Part shown: positions 36,839 through 48,591 of the stretch, one piece after another
How the letters are laid out: every line of letters starts with the position of its first letter
Numbering within the stretch: position 1 is the first letter of the stretch
From: Holacanthus passer
Lineage: Eukaryota; Chordata; Actinopteri; Pomacanthidae
NCBI GenBank assembly: GCA_025331565.1
Contig: JAFREQ010000030.1
Coordinates: 3,286,001-3,350,000, forward strand
Reading direction: 5' to 3'
Length of the DNA: 64,000 nucleotides
Notes under the pieces: generated by a model
Databases searched by the model: none
Told to the model about the DNA's origin: nothing
Seen by the model: only the letters and a program-made list of their open reading frames with translations
Made by a program: the position numbers and the translations under genes

Positions 36839-37827
36839 TTTCATAAACAAAAACTTGAGACTCAATTGTCATCTCAAAGACAGTGTCAGCTCCCGTCTTT
36901 AATCCAAATTTAACGTTAACGTGATACTATTTTATTTTTTGATGAAAAATGTTTAAATCTAAATGGATAACCATAGAAAGGGTCAGAGAAAGAAAAACTA
37001 TGTTGTGTCTGAAGAAATGGCAAGTGCCCTACACATGAAAAAATAAAAACAGAATGAAATTTGACCTATTTGGCTTAAAAATTCCTGTCTTTCCTTCCCC
37101 CTTCAAGAGTAGAAATTATTCAAACTCTGGTGAAGCTGTTCATGTGGCAGAACTAACAGGAGAATTACTGCTTGTCATTAAATGAGACATGCTATTGTGT
37201 ATTTTTTGTATTTCTTATTTTATCCATATGTTTCAGTAACTAGTTCATTGAGTTTTTTTATGTTTTCACAGCATTAATGAATTAATTTTAATCTGTTTAT
37301 GTAAGTGCTTTACCAACATGTTTTTGGATCAATATACCACGCCAATCATTGAAATATCTTCTGGAGAATTCTTCATGGTGGTGGAGCAAAAACACATCAA
37401 TAGTGCATCCAGCCCCCCCGAAATTGGGTATCAATTACAGGATTATGACATGTTATTCTAGCGTTGGAGGAATTCAATTGTTACTATTCTCAGCGTATTG
37501 AGAGGATTCGTTCATGTTTCCTTTGCCTAGTCTCTCTCTGCAGTACAACAACATCTCTGCTAATTATTTATGGTATTATCCTTAGTAAGTGTGAACTAGA
37601 GAGGTGGGGGAAAGGGTGTTTGGGAGCTGGTGGGGGAAAAAGAAAAAAAAGAATCCAGCATGTTAGGGACTGATCCATATAGCCGGATTCACTGTCACAG
37701 CATTCCCAATTGAGGGAGAACTTGCATGCGCACGGCCGGGAAGCAGATCTGACACTCTAAAATCGGCTCAGGGATGCTCTTAGTGAATTTTCGCACATTA
37801 ATGCTTTTAGAGCATCCACAAACATAT

Positions 37828-37828
<1 letters not shown>
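36839..37828. other. Non-coding AT-rich stretch
   Basis: Short frames. A seven-base C run at about 37,412 and purine runs near 37,600-37,650. Nothing else identified. Confidence 0.55.
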
Positions 37829-37867
<39 letters not shown>

Positions 37868-37899
37868 ACAATACACAAAAATCCATGCAAAACGCACAC

Positions 37900-37934
<35 letters not shown>
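37829..37934. repeat. Compound CA microsatellite in two blocks
   Basis: CA runs at 37,829-37,859 and 37,893-37,934 are separated by a CA-like degenerate spacer. All open frames here on either strand (His-Thr or Val-Cys) are artefacts of the repeat. Confidence 0.95.
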
Positions 37935-37937
<3 letters not shown>

Positions 37938-39682
37938 GTACTCCCGAGCACCTCATCCCTTGCTAATTCCTCTCTTCTCCTCCCTCTTTCGTCTCCTCTC
38001 CTCCCTCATCCTCCCTTCGCGGGCTGCCAAGCTAAGCCCAGAGCAGTTAAATAATCACTAAGGCTTCCAGCTGGCAGAATATGCTGCAGTTTTTCTGAGA
38101 GGAGGGAATATAGCAGGGATGGCAGGACACAACAGCAGCATGCCAATATGTATTGATATTGTGCTGACAAAATGTGTTTGTGCTTGTTTGCCTTGTGTGT
38201 GCACTCAGGGAAAGTGGAGTGGGGAATTGTTAGTATGACATACTTCATTTGAAGAGGCCTGCTTTTATTGGCAGGGTGTTTTGATGAAGTTTTCAAGGCT
38301 TCCTTGGATTGTGAAAGATTCATTCATTCCAACAGGACAATCAGACACGATGGACCTCCACCTTAAAAAACGCTAACTTACTTCAATCTGTTGTGTGTGT
38401 GTGTGTTTGAACTGAGATTTTCCCTTGCTTGTTTGTTACTACGACTTTTACCCCCCTTGTGTTTTCAGATGGGAATAAAGAGCTGAACTGTACTGAACTT
38501 GAACTCTCACTCAATATTACAGTATATCTTCAATCTGATGAAACAATTTGCAACTCTTACATTGCACTCCCACATTCCCTTAACATCGGGTCAATTCCCC
38601 CCCCCGCTTTGGTTTATCTTCATCAAGCCACTCTGCAGCAATGCGGCAAACCACAATTGTGATCCAAAATGCTGATTATCAGTATAGCATGACACGCTTA
38701 AATAACAATTTAGTTGAAAGTACCATATGCTTTCCAATTTCATAAGTTTGGCCTTCAAAGCTGGACTGCTAAGTTATTTTCCACAACAGTAAACCGGCTT
38801 TTGGAGCCTAATACCTACAGTATCTGCTACTGAAAGCAACCAAAGCAAGAAAAGCTTAAAGCCAGGCTGTTGAGTTTGGACACAGACAAATACACCCCGT
38901 GGATGCGCGATGGCACGCGCACACACACGTGCACGCACGCTCAGGAATATTTGAGAATTCCTCCCAGCTCAACATAGTAGCAGGCACCTAAATACAATAT
39001 TGGTCCCTGGGTCATATCTGTATATATGAGCACATCAAAGGAGTTCATCCTAGCAGACACATCAGTATGACCACTGGGTTCTCTGGCTCTCTCACACACA
39101 CAGACACACACACCTATTCACATACTCTCAACTTGACTTTAAGCTATGTATTTCTGATGTTGAGTTGCCATCATGTGTTTGGGTCTAGGTAATGTGTCAG
39201 TAACTTTCTTATACCCAAAGGCCTGCTCGAGTCTTTTTAAGTATCGCTCCTGGCTGCAGTGCTGATTTATGCTACTTAGCCTACTTAGTGAAGACAGGAG
39301 GTGGTAAGTAAATCAGTCTTACAATCAGTCAGCCATTTAGAGTGTCAGTCCGTCTGTCAGTCAATCATTCCTATTGTCATGTATCACCTCTCTCCCTCTC
39401 TCTCTCTGTCTCGCTCTCCATATTTCTGTCTTTCCCCCTACCCCATGCACATACTCACACCCACCCACCCACACCACACACACACACACTCACAGGGTGT
39501 AACAAGCAGCGGGGATTTTTGATGGCGGCTATTTTTAGCAGGATGTATCTCGTGGGTTTGGTAATTTTCTCTCCTCAGTAACAGTTACCATGCAGAGACT
39601 GTTGTTATGAGGAGAACTCCAAGGCGGCCAATCATCTGCCTCCCTGCATGATGGATGGGCAGACAAGGCACTTGGCATGTTG

Positions 39683-39684
<2 letters not shown>
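37935..39684. other. Non-coding stretch, no gene recognised
   Basis: A pyrimidine-rich patch lies at 37,970-38,020, CACG-rich simple sequence at 38,915-38,940, and CT/CCCA-rich sequence at 39,385-39,495. Frames are below 110 codons and without domains. Confidence 0.5.

Positions 39685-39729
<45 letters not shown>
39685..39729. repeat. (GA)n microsatellite, about 22 units
   Basis: Pure GA run, read as Ser-Leu on the minus strand. Confidence 0.96.
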
Positions 39730-39730
<1 letters not shown>

Positions 39731-42569
39731 CTGAGAGATTAAGGCAGGTGACAAAAACAAAGACTGCTGTGTTTGTTTGCCCATTAGAACACCTGTGCCC
39801 ACAATCTACACAGATGCACATTATGCACGTATGAAAAATGGAGTGTATATATGTTGAGTAGATATGCCTTAATTTCCATACAAACACATAATAGGCATGT
39901 AAGGGAGCATCTGTGGGTGATTCATAAATTATATCTCAGATTTCACAGTGTTGAAGCAGACTAATGAAACGGTTTGAAAGCCCTGTTTGCAATTTCACAC
40001 TTCTAACATCATGTTCGGCCTGATATTGATGAGTAATAAAAAAAAAAAGACTACATTTGTACAGCACCTTCTTTCCTATGCAGATATAGTAATAGTTAAA
40101 ATATGCTGCAAAATGCAAGGAGCAAAACAAAACAGTCAGCTATAATCCGAGCAATACCTGTGCTGCTGACTGCATTAATGTTTAAAGCTGACTCGGCAAA
40201 ATTCAGAAACTATATTGAACTGCCGGCAAACAAATGAGCAATATTAATAAAAGGGCAAACACAAAACAGAAGAAAAACAGCTTATCAGTTATGCACATAC
40301 AGGTTTTGAAGAATACTTTTTTTAATGTATTATAATATATATATATTTATATATTTCTGTCTTTGAATAACATAATGTTAATACCAGGGCTGCCAACCAT
40401 TTTCTGAACAGGCATTCTGTGACATTACAGGCTATCATCACTTCTCAACCCAGGCATTTTGTTTAGAGTTCAACAATTTGAAAGCATTTATATGAAAAGC
40501 CAATAATGATGGTCACTGATAATTAAGTGTGGTTGATCAGCATACTTGTCCATCCTGCAATCATAGCAACAGGAGAGCAAACCTAACCAGAGCATCTGGG
40601 GATCTTCCCCCAGAAAACTGTTAAGTTTAGAAATTGTTTTCCTGCGTTCTAGTGAATTTATGGAGTAATTTTGTTGCTGAATTGTGCAGTCGGAGGACAG
40701 GAGGGACGGGGGCATTGACACATGGGACTCTCAGGAGAATCAAGAGTGTTGGCAAGCAGCTGCATCTACAAACATCGTCTGAAAAGTAAATGAAGCAGAA
40801 AAACACATTGTTCAAAGACAGTGGATTTCGCAGGATCATTTTGTCCAGAAAACAAACTAGATTGTACTAAACAAAAAGAAAGACTAAAAATAGGAGTGAA
40901 GGAACGAGTTCTGGAATATTTTGTTTGGATTTGTCTTATTGATTATGCCAAAGGTGCTTCACTTGACTATAAAGTCATTTCTTCTTCTGACACTATGGCA
41001 GCTCAATTAAGCTATTAACCAATGGTACTGCCTGCTAAAAAAGAGCTAGGATAAATACCAATGCATGATAATGATTTGATTGTCAGATTTATGGCACTCT
41101 TCTCCAGGGACCGTCACATTATTGGTGAAGCTAACTGATCTCACCTAACCTGTCCTAATCACATTAAAGTCACATTTTTAATGATCATTTCAGTTTGTCA
41201 TAGATGTGATTTTGAAATGCAAAGTGAGGCAAAACTCTTACATGAAATGTTTTTTTGTGAATTATGTTATATCACCAGGTCCACTAAAAGGCGAGAAATA
41301 CTTTAAGTGCATTGAGGGGATGTGTTCAAGCTAAAACACGGCGCTGAGCTGCTCTTTAAATAGATATCGCTGTATCACAAACAGTACTGAGTCATTTTGC
41401 CGGCTTGATGACTCTTTTCTTGTTTTCTTTAATTGCCACTATACATTTCATAATTGCCGCTTTTGTCCACAGCGGCTGCTGTTCAGCAAAAGTTCCATCG
41501 CCTTAAGACCCATGTTACTGACTAAATGCAGCTGTACCATTGCAAAATTAGACGCAGGTGTTTGTAAGGAATGACATTGTGCAATTGGAACATCATTTCC
41601 TGAGCAAAATGACAACCTGCCACTGTGTTGTGGATCAGAACCGCACTACCTGTCCTTGCTGCATTTTGTCTCCTCTGGGCGCACAAATGGATTTGTAGAG
41701 TCAAGTAAGGTAAACTTTTGATAGACAGGTGAAGTTGAAGGTAGAGGGGGAGTATAAAGCAGAAGGAGAAAACAGAGAACAAGAGAGACACAAGGAAAGC
41801 TGGTGATTTGGGCGAAAAAAAAAAAAAAGAAATATAGGTTGTTGTCCAGTAATAGAGGATAGCTGGTGAGCTGTCTGCCGTGGTGACAATAGGAGAGGTG
41901 GGTGAAAAGCAAGATTGGGGGTCAGTGCATGAGAAAGAAAACGAATGATGAGTCCCAACAAGCCAAAATGGAGGACAAAGCCATTATAGAACTCATGCTG
42001 TTCGCTCTTATTCCTCACAAGTTTCCCTCTGCTCTTTACACACACACACACACCTAAACAACGCCTTGCAACATAAATGAGTGAGACAGTATTATAGGTG
42101 TTCTGCAGGAGGCATTTCCTTTCAGATGTCAAGGTGAGCCTGGAGGCGGTTTCATCTTTAACTGCATTCATGTGTTTATTCTGTCATTTTCTTTACCCAT
42201 GCAGTCAGTAGTGTCGTGCGAGGAGCTGCAGCCTATTCCGGTTTACACTAAGAGGATGACAGAGAGGCATTCTTGTGATGGCGCGCCGCCTCTGACTCTT
42301 CTCGCCTGATTGTTGTTTGTCTCAGTCTTCCTAATAGGCTCCTGGTGTGTTCGTCATCAGATGGAGGTCGGAGCACCTGAGGCTAGTGCTCCACAGCTGT
42401 GGGTTCTTGGCCTCAGATACTGCAGGCTGTTCCCCCTCATGTACTGTGAGACAGTGTTGCTTTAAGTAGACCTTAAGAGTACCCTCAACCCATACGTATC
42501 ATCCCTCCATACACACATATAATGCATGCTGGAGCTGACTATACTGACTTTTTATTGTTTTAAACACAC
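39730..42569. other. Non-coding stretch, no gene recognised
   Basis: TA-rich simple sequence at 40,325-40,350, a 15-base A run at 41,815-41,828 and a short CA run at 42,040-42,053. The 156-codon minus-strand frame at 41,701-42,171 uses the reversed A run (Phe) and purine tracts and has no domain. 42,200-42,420 is GC-richer and of high complexity but is unassigned. Confidence 0.45.
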
Positions 42570-42660
42570 TGCTAGCAGCAGAGAGAGGTGGTACTTGTGC
42601 ACAGTGGTGCATTGAGCTAAATGTTAACATCAGCATACTAACATGCTCACAATGACAATG
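42570..42660 (+). repeat. Dispersed teleost repeat, family C, left part
   Basis: CTGCTAGCAGC, then GTGGTGCATTGAGCTAAATG, TTAACATCAGCATACTAACA and TGCTCACAATGACAATG match the minus strand of 25,830-25,938 block by block. The usual continuation of the family is missing here and reappears at 44,003. Confidence 0.8.
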
Positions 42661-43041
42661 TATGGACCTTGAATATATGCAGCAAATTTAATGATCACTC
42701 ATCCATTAATTGTCACAAATTCACAACAAAAACTAAAAATGTTGGAGGTCACATGACCGACAGTCGTAATGGTTGCGGCAAACTAGAACTCCTTATGAAC
42801 CTCTGGATTTCATTATAGAATCAGGTTTATTTACCTTCTGAGTCATTTTAATTACACTCTTCATAAGTCCAGATGTGTGGAGATACAAGGAAACAAATAT
42901 TGTCAGCTTCACTATCGAGCAGAAGCAGAAACCAGCTAACTTGCTTACTGACACAAGAACAGAGCTCAACATGGAAGACGAACACATGAAAATGAAGCTT
43001 CTAACCCTCAACCTTAAAGGTCAAGCTGCACCAACTGCATA
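42661..43041. other. Non-coding stretch left of the L1-type fragment
   Basis: No domain recognised. It may contain decayed N-terminal ORF1 sequence, for example near 42,970 where an acidic/basic stretch can be read, but the match is not convincing. Confidence 0.4.
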
Positions 43042-43440
43042 ACAATATATGTATCATCAGATTAGAAGAGAGGAGAACAATCCAGTTGGCTTTCTGCAGA
43101 AAACCTGCTGAAGTGGATTCCCTCCCTGAATAACAACGCTGTCAATGAAATGGACAGAGTTCTCAGAATATATGGCAGAGGCACCACATGGACCATAATC
43201 CTCAGGTGTTTAAGGTACCAAGACCGCCAAGCTATTCTTTAAGGTGTAAGAGAAAAATGAGGTAAAGCCAGGACACTGGCAGACTGGTATGGTTTAAGGT
43301 ATGGCCGACTACAGCTCATTCCCTATACAGTGTTGCCAAAAGTGACCCACAAAGACAATGTTCTTACCTTCACCAGAGCCAAGGATACAGAAGATTTCTG
43401 TCATGAGCTGGGTGATGCAAATCACAAGACCTTAAGATGA
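43042..43440 (+). pseudogene. L1/Tx1-type LINE ORF1 fragment (RNA-binding and C-terminal domain)
   Basis: One reading frame keeps recognisable ORF1-protein landmarks despite internal stops. SAENLLKWIPSL is followed by IYGRGTTWTIIL, then RCLRYQDRQAIL with stops directly after it. Still in the same frame come TVLPKVTHKDNVLTFTRAKD and TEDFCHEL before TGA at 43,438-43,440. The order corresponds to the end of the RRM-like domain (RFLRYQDR..IL) and the C-terminal domain (VTH..k.ftFtspkdAedF) of fish L1 ORF1 proteins, which bind element RNA in the ribonucleoprotein. Stops occur at the TAG near 43,066, at the TAA after QAIL (43,240) and at a TGA near 43,258, so it is inactive. No reverse transcriptase follows downstream. 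Confidence 0.75.
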
Positions 43441-44002
43441 CGACATGGCACCTGACAACCAGACCAGAGTTGAAGTTGGACTACTACTTTATTAGAACTT
43501 TGTTACACGTCAACTGGGAATGTGATAAAGTGCATGAATTTTGAGATAAAACGACCTCAATATTATCTTACGTAATTGGACATCAAATCCCTGTTGGCCA
43601 AATTGTTCTGTTACTTAATGATAACTCTAAATTAAAGATTTTAAAGATCTTTACTGCAACCAATAAAATGATAGATCAACACTGGCTCCCTCCTCACTCA
43701 CTCAGCATTCATCAGTGATCAGCCTGTTTGTGGTGTAGTGATGCTTGATGCACAGCCAGGATCAACAAAGCAAAGTCCTCAACTCTGAGCCTTTGGCGAG
43801 ATGCAGCATTGCAGACTCCCAACCTAATGATCCCGGTGCCTCAGGAATCAGTGCTCCAGTAGCAAAGTGTGAGATGTTTAGCTTGACTAGAGACCGTGGG
43901 GGGTTGAAGGAGTGTGTGGGAGGGCACTATGTTGCTGGGTATGGGTGAGGTATATATGTGTGGGGCAGGGGATGGGGGAGCAACATTTTATACTGAATAG
44001 CT
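43441..44002. other. Non-coding stretch right of the L1-type fragment
   Basis: The 67-codon frame at 43,745-43,948 has no domain. A G-rich part lies at 43,895-43,980. No L1 pol sequence was seen. Confidence 0.45.
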
Positions 44003-44066
44003 AATCAGGGGATCATCAAAGATTTATCCTGCAAGGACCATGAATGCCTGGCAGTCAATCCAATAC
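44003..44066 (+). repeat. Dispersed teleost repeat, family C, distal part
   Basis: CAGGGGATCATCAAAG, TTTATCCTG, GGACCATGAATGCCTGG and CAATCCAATA follow the order that I remember for the 3' half of family C (GGGGATCACCAAAG, ATTCATCCTGAGGGG, ACATGAATGTCTG, GCAATCCATCCAATAG). It is in the same orientation as the left part at 42,570-42,660. Confidence 0.6.
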
Positions 44067-46811
44067 TGGTACTTTCAACCTTCATCTCCATTTTTGTTAT
44101 GGCTCACAACCCAGTCCTGGACATGGTGCCAATTCAAGAAATAACAGAAAGTGGCACATTGAACGTCATTAGTTCATCCTCATGAAAAAAAAGAGTGTAT
44201 TGGTTCCTTGCAGGTCATGCAGTATTTACCATTAGCCCTGTCTAGTTTTCTTCAAAATATCAACATGCATATCCTCATTCTGTGCAAATATGTATTTTTT
44301 TTTATTGAATATGAAGCGTCAGCATTCCAAATTAATCAAATCAAACACGTATCTTCCAAAATCTTTTTAGTACAAAATTCCCATGTCAATACTGTCAGTA
44401 CTTTTGAAGTTAAACTCCACAAAAATGTCTCTCAGTTTACTCTGCCACCAAGAGCAAATCCGCTGGAATTTCATTGAAATTAACTGATATTGATCTCACG
44501 TTAATGAATGCTGGTGTGAGCGAGCCCTAATACAGATGCATGGACAAACACATCTGTAAATGTATCTGCTGTTTTATTGTGTTGCAGAGTTACAAGAAAA
44601 AACTGTAGCCATCACATCTATCTATAGACTCTGGCTCTCCTCTTTACCTTACAAGTAAGAGAAAATGAATATAAATCCTGAAGGAGAAGAGCAGTGAATA
44701 GGTGTTAAAAGTGCTGTTGGTATGCTCCAGGGCAGTTTGGTCTATGCTAACAAGGATTTCCAGTTCTTTCTTTCTGAATATAGGCTGTAATGAGTGATGC
44801 CATAAAAATGCACAGGGTCAGAACCAAAGTCAGAATAATCATTTCTTTAATAATTTGTCAGTGAATCAATGCATTACATGGATTGGACTAATTGCAACCA
44901 TACTTTCATCACACATAGGAGAAATATAAAACTGCGAATGGGCAAAGCACAAACTGCTTAATACTAAATTTTACAATAGTTGTAGGACAGTATTATTGCC
45001 AAATATAGCCAGTCAACCAATTTTGGGTCAATTACTCTGTGTATCGAAGCAACATACTGCAGCAGGAAGGTTGCAGCCGAGGAGAGGTAAAGCCATGCAG
45101 ACATAATTGGGATGGCTAGAGAATGTGACAGGGATATTTCTGCTTAAATCCCAGTTGTTTCATGGTAATACAAGCTCATTTGGCTGTAATAGCTGAGATT
45201 ACCATTAATGAATCCGCAAAGTCTCCGCACTTGTCAAGAACTGTAATTTGGAATGACAGCTTAGTATTGATTCTCTGGTTTGCAATTTTGAGAGAAAATT
45301 GCTTATGTCAACACGTACCAATTGAACAGTGCTACATCACGAGAATGACATTATTTTCTGATGCAAAACCTCGTTATCGTCAAGGTCAGAGATTTTGTTT
45401 CGGGAACACAGAAAATATGAGAAGTATTGAAAGATACAGATAAAAACGCATTCTGTTGATTGATCACATTTGCAGATTTTTAAATAATAATAATAATTCC
45501 AAAATGTTATGAAAGTTATTTCAGAGTGAATTTACTTGTTTCCATTTATTTTTTATTGTTAAAAAGTGTCTGGTTTTAGTTCCGTTTTTATTAGTTCATG
45601 TATTAGTTTTAATTATTTATTTTCATTATGAGGGGGTACTTGCAAGACTTAAGAAGTTTTGAACATGTTTTACAACACAAAACAACACTTTGGGAAGGCA
45701 TGTCATTCACGGTTATGTGGACATCCCAGTATCAACAAACATAATGCATCAATGCCTCCTCATACTTGTTTTTGACAAATTTGATCATATTGACAAAAAC
45801 TAAAACTAAAGATATTTCCTGTATATTTTCCTTTTTATACAAGTCCAGTTTTTACTTTTTACTTCAGTTGACTAAAATGTTTTTTCACACCCACTGATTG
45901 TAATATTGCTACTAATTAACAGATAAACTCATATCCAGTGTTGCTTGGGATTTATGTATAGTTTGCTACATTTGAAGCTCTTTTGAAATGAGAATATCAA
46001 GGAACAAAGCTTCTTGTAGACAGTTGCCAGAGAACAGCAGGAAATCCTTTGATAAGTGCACTGAGTTGCTCTTTGAGTTTAACTCTGTGAGTTGAAACTT
46101 GAAGTTTTAACTTGCAGCGCACAAAAAAACCCTCCACTTTCAGTTCTGCACAGTACATGAAAAGTTCTGACTTCTTAATGTGAGGGAATGCGAGACAAGG
46201 CGAGTATCATTCTGCTGGAACATGTGTGCAGCCTTTTCACTTTTTGTTAAGACAAACTTCTCCGAGAGCGCAGAGAAGACTTTAGAGTTGGTGGAGCAGC
46301 TGAAACTACATCCAGTGTGCCACAGGCAACAAAGCCTCCATCTGCCTGTGCAGGAAACAGCCCATGTAACCTTTATGGAACCTCAGACAAGGGAACATGC
46401 TGAGGTTGGTCAGCGCAGTGATATTTAATGTAGATCAGAAGGGCAATGTCGGATCTCTTTCATCTATGTTCAGACAAACAACAGCACTGTCTGTGCGAAT
46501 GTACCATAGCAGAGGCTCCTTAAAAAAAAAAAAAAGATATATATATATAAATGCAACATCAAGCCAATCATACGTGCAAATGCATACTCCAGTAATTTAC
46601 TTAGCAACATGTATTTGCACTTTTTATCTTGCAAAAGCCTGCTGGCCTGCAATGTTTTCGTATCGGAAAAGGCTTCAAACTTTGTGACTGTATCCAGACT
46701 GTCTGGATTGTACTTCATTGTCTCACAGGTACCCGAAGCAACATGCCCACATCAACACTGTTTTCCAGTCTGAATGTCCGCTTAGTTTTTGGAGGAAGCA
46801 CATCTCACTCC
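44067..46811. other. Non-coding stretch with candidate regulatory segment at 45.15-45.44 kb
   Basis: 45,150-45,440 is diverse, free of simple repeats, and carries many words of the TAAT or ATTA type (ACCATTAATGAATCC, GCTGTAATAGC). It reads 93 codons on the plus strand without a domain. The frame at 46,180-46,428 (82 codons) is also unassigned. An A run at 46,521-46,534 leads into TA units. No gene recognised. Confidence 0.4.
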
Positions 46812-47090
46812 ACCTGACATATTATCCAGAGGAGGGTCTCATTGGATTGAGTGGCAGCTCCACCTCAACACAACTCTGGCATCGGTTTGACTGGCAGATA
46901 GCCAAGCTACTTGCGACCAGAGTGAAGACAGTTTTTTTTCTGAGGATGAATGATGTCCTCCCCCTGGGAATGGACACATTTGCTAACCTGGTGTTGCCTC
47001 GAGGCGTCTTGTGCATGTTTCCATCTAAGGGAGCAATGATGCAAGCTTCACAGGATCAGAACACGGTCGTTCTCAGTCATTTTTTATAAC
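46812..47090 (+). pseudogene. DIRS-type retrotransposon pol fragment
   Basis: 46,812-46,870 reads PDILSRGGSHWIEWQLH. After a frameshift, 46,873-47,085 reads LWHRFDWQIAKLLATR, then MNDVLPLGMDTFANLVLPRG and VLCMFPS. In DIRS-type elements the end of the RNase H region has the order ADLLSRG..EWxLH, then IWxRFGxxxVDLFATR, then PLGxDALAxxWPRxLLYAFPP, so landmarks, spacing and order agree. The frame shift and changed residues (DLFATR to KLLATR) mark it as a relic. No tyrosine recombinase or reverse transcriptase was identified on either side; a weak continuation may run to about 47,180. Confidence 0.65.
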
Positions 47091-47989
47091 TGTAGACTGT
47101 TATTGTTTCAGGTGGTGTCGGGACCTAGCTCAGATGGCGCTGCTTGGAGACAAATCAGCACCTCTAATTCGGAGGTAAAGCCAGACAAACACTGTACGGA
47201 TTAAGCCCTATTTTAACCCTGAAATGGTCGCCCCCAATTAATTTTAGAATTTTTGCCAGATTGGTTGTTGTTTGATGTGCAGTTTGATGGGGGGTGGTTG
47301 GGGGTGGGGGGGTGTCACGATGCCTGATTAAAGTCTGAACGATCAACCATCTGGTAGTCGGACAATGGGATGGATTTCTGGCACGTTTGAAATTTTGGTC
47401 ATCTGTCTTCCAGTTTGAGGAGTTCCACAGGTCAATTTCCCACATGGCTGTTGTAAAAGACCCATTATAAACTGTAGTAAGCCTGTTTTAATATTACTGG
47501 AGTACTATTTCACATGTTGTGGCTAAAACTGTTGTCTTCAGACTGCTGTCAAATAAAACTTTGCTTCAGAGCAGACGACATGCTTTCTGCATCTTCCAGC
47601 CATCTGCAGCCCCATATTTCTTTTTCTCCTTACCTTCTGTTCATAGTAAAACTCCACAAAGTAGCGCTTTCTCTTTTTGTCATCATTGTCGAAGGCACGG
47701 TCGTCTTTAGCACTGGCAAAGGCCATTAGTGGATTGCACATGTACTCATAGAACTGAAGTTACTAAAGGTAACTATTTCCAATTATGAATGCTGGTTTGT
47801 GTATGGATTTCATATTGCTAATGTTGTTAACTGATAACTAATCAGATCATTGCTCTTAACTACTGTGTGTTGCAATTATATACAGAAATGAATCAGTGGC
47901 ATGCAGGTATTTTCACACTCAGTCTGCCATAGTTCTGTCATAGTTTACCTGTCATTCTCAGTATTTTCAGTCTCATTATTTTTCCAGTC
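47091..47989. other. Non-coding stretch between DIRS relic and LTR-like segment
   Basis: Apart from the G-rich motif at 47,289-47,312, nothing is recognised. Overlapping frames of 60-90 codons lack domains. Confidence 0.45.
47289..47312 (+). other. G-quadruplex motif
   Basis: G6, TGGTT, G5, T, G7 within 24 bases supplies at least four runs of three G with short loops. Confidence 0.75.
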
Positions 47990-48428
47990 AACCTGCCTCT
48001 GCCTCACCTGACCTGTTAGCCACACCCACCTCATCACACACCTGTGCACCCATCTGTTTTCAGTTTCCAATCAGCACTTTATATAGGTCACTCCATTTCA
48101 CTCTCACTTTGCCAGATTGTTCTTTCTTTCATGCTCACTCATGTTCAGGTCTGACTGTTGGTTTAACCATTCTTGATATACTCTCTGTTGCCTGCCTTAT
48201 TTTGGATCTGCCTGCATCGAGGCATCTAAGCTTTCTGTTCCTGTTCCTCCTTTGAATTCATGGTTTCTGTCTGCCTGTCCCTGTGGCTTTGGCAATCCCT
48301 GTTCATGACCTCTTCTGTGAGTTTGGTGATTAAGTACCTGAAGAATTTGTGTTTTTGAGAATAAAGGACATTACCAACCATCTCTATTTTTCTGTGCGTT
48401 GCATTTGGGTCCTACCACAGCCCCCCGT
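47990..48428 (+). mobile_element. Probable solo LTR of a Gypsy-type retrotransposon
   Basis: In order: a CACCTGA-rich start with CCACACCCACCTCATCAC; CCAAT (48,069-48,073) and TTATATA (48,079-48,085); TGCCAGATTGTTCTTTC downstream; repeated CTGCCTG words (48,190-48,285); AATAAA (48,360-48,365); then ACCAACCATCTCT, GCATTTGGGTCCTACCACAG and a CCCCCCGTCACA end. A TATA box about 280 bases before a poly(A) signal in a short unit is the U3-R-U5 layout, and the wording agrees with LTRs that I remember from percomorph Gypsy elements. The 5' boundary and target duplications could not be placed. Confidence 0.6.
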
Positions 48429-48547
48429 CACAAAAAACCAGCAAAACAACAAATATTTGCAAGCACATATTGATGGTAAATTGCTTTGTAACATGAATGC
48501 TGTATTTTTACTTTTATCTTGCAAATGATTGCAGTCGTACAGTGAAG

Positions 48548-48550
<3 letters not shown>

Positions 48551-48589
<39 letters not shown>
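48551..48589. repeat. (CA)19-20 microsatellite
   Basis: Pure CA run beginning about 120 bases right of the LTR-like segment. Confidence 0.96.

Positions 48590-48591
<2 letters not shown>

Noticed and set aside
37774..38061. His-Thr-rich protein frame
   Set aside because: Direct translation of the CA microsatellite.
47115..47180. tRNA-like A box (TAGCTCAGATGGCG) and possible SINE head
   Set aside because: No B box at the proper distance and no cloverleaf. It lies at the tail of the DIRS relic.
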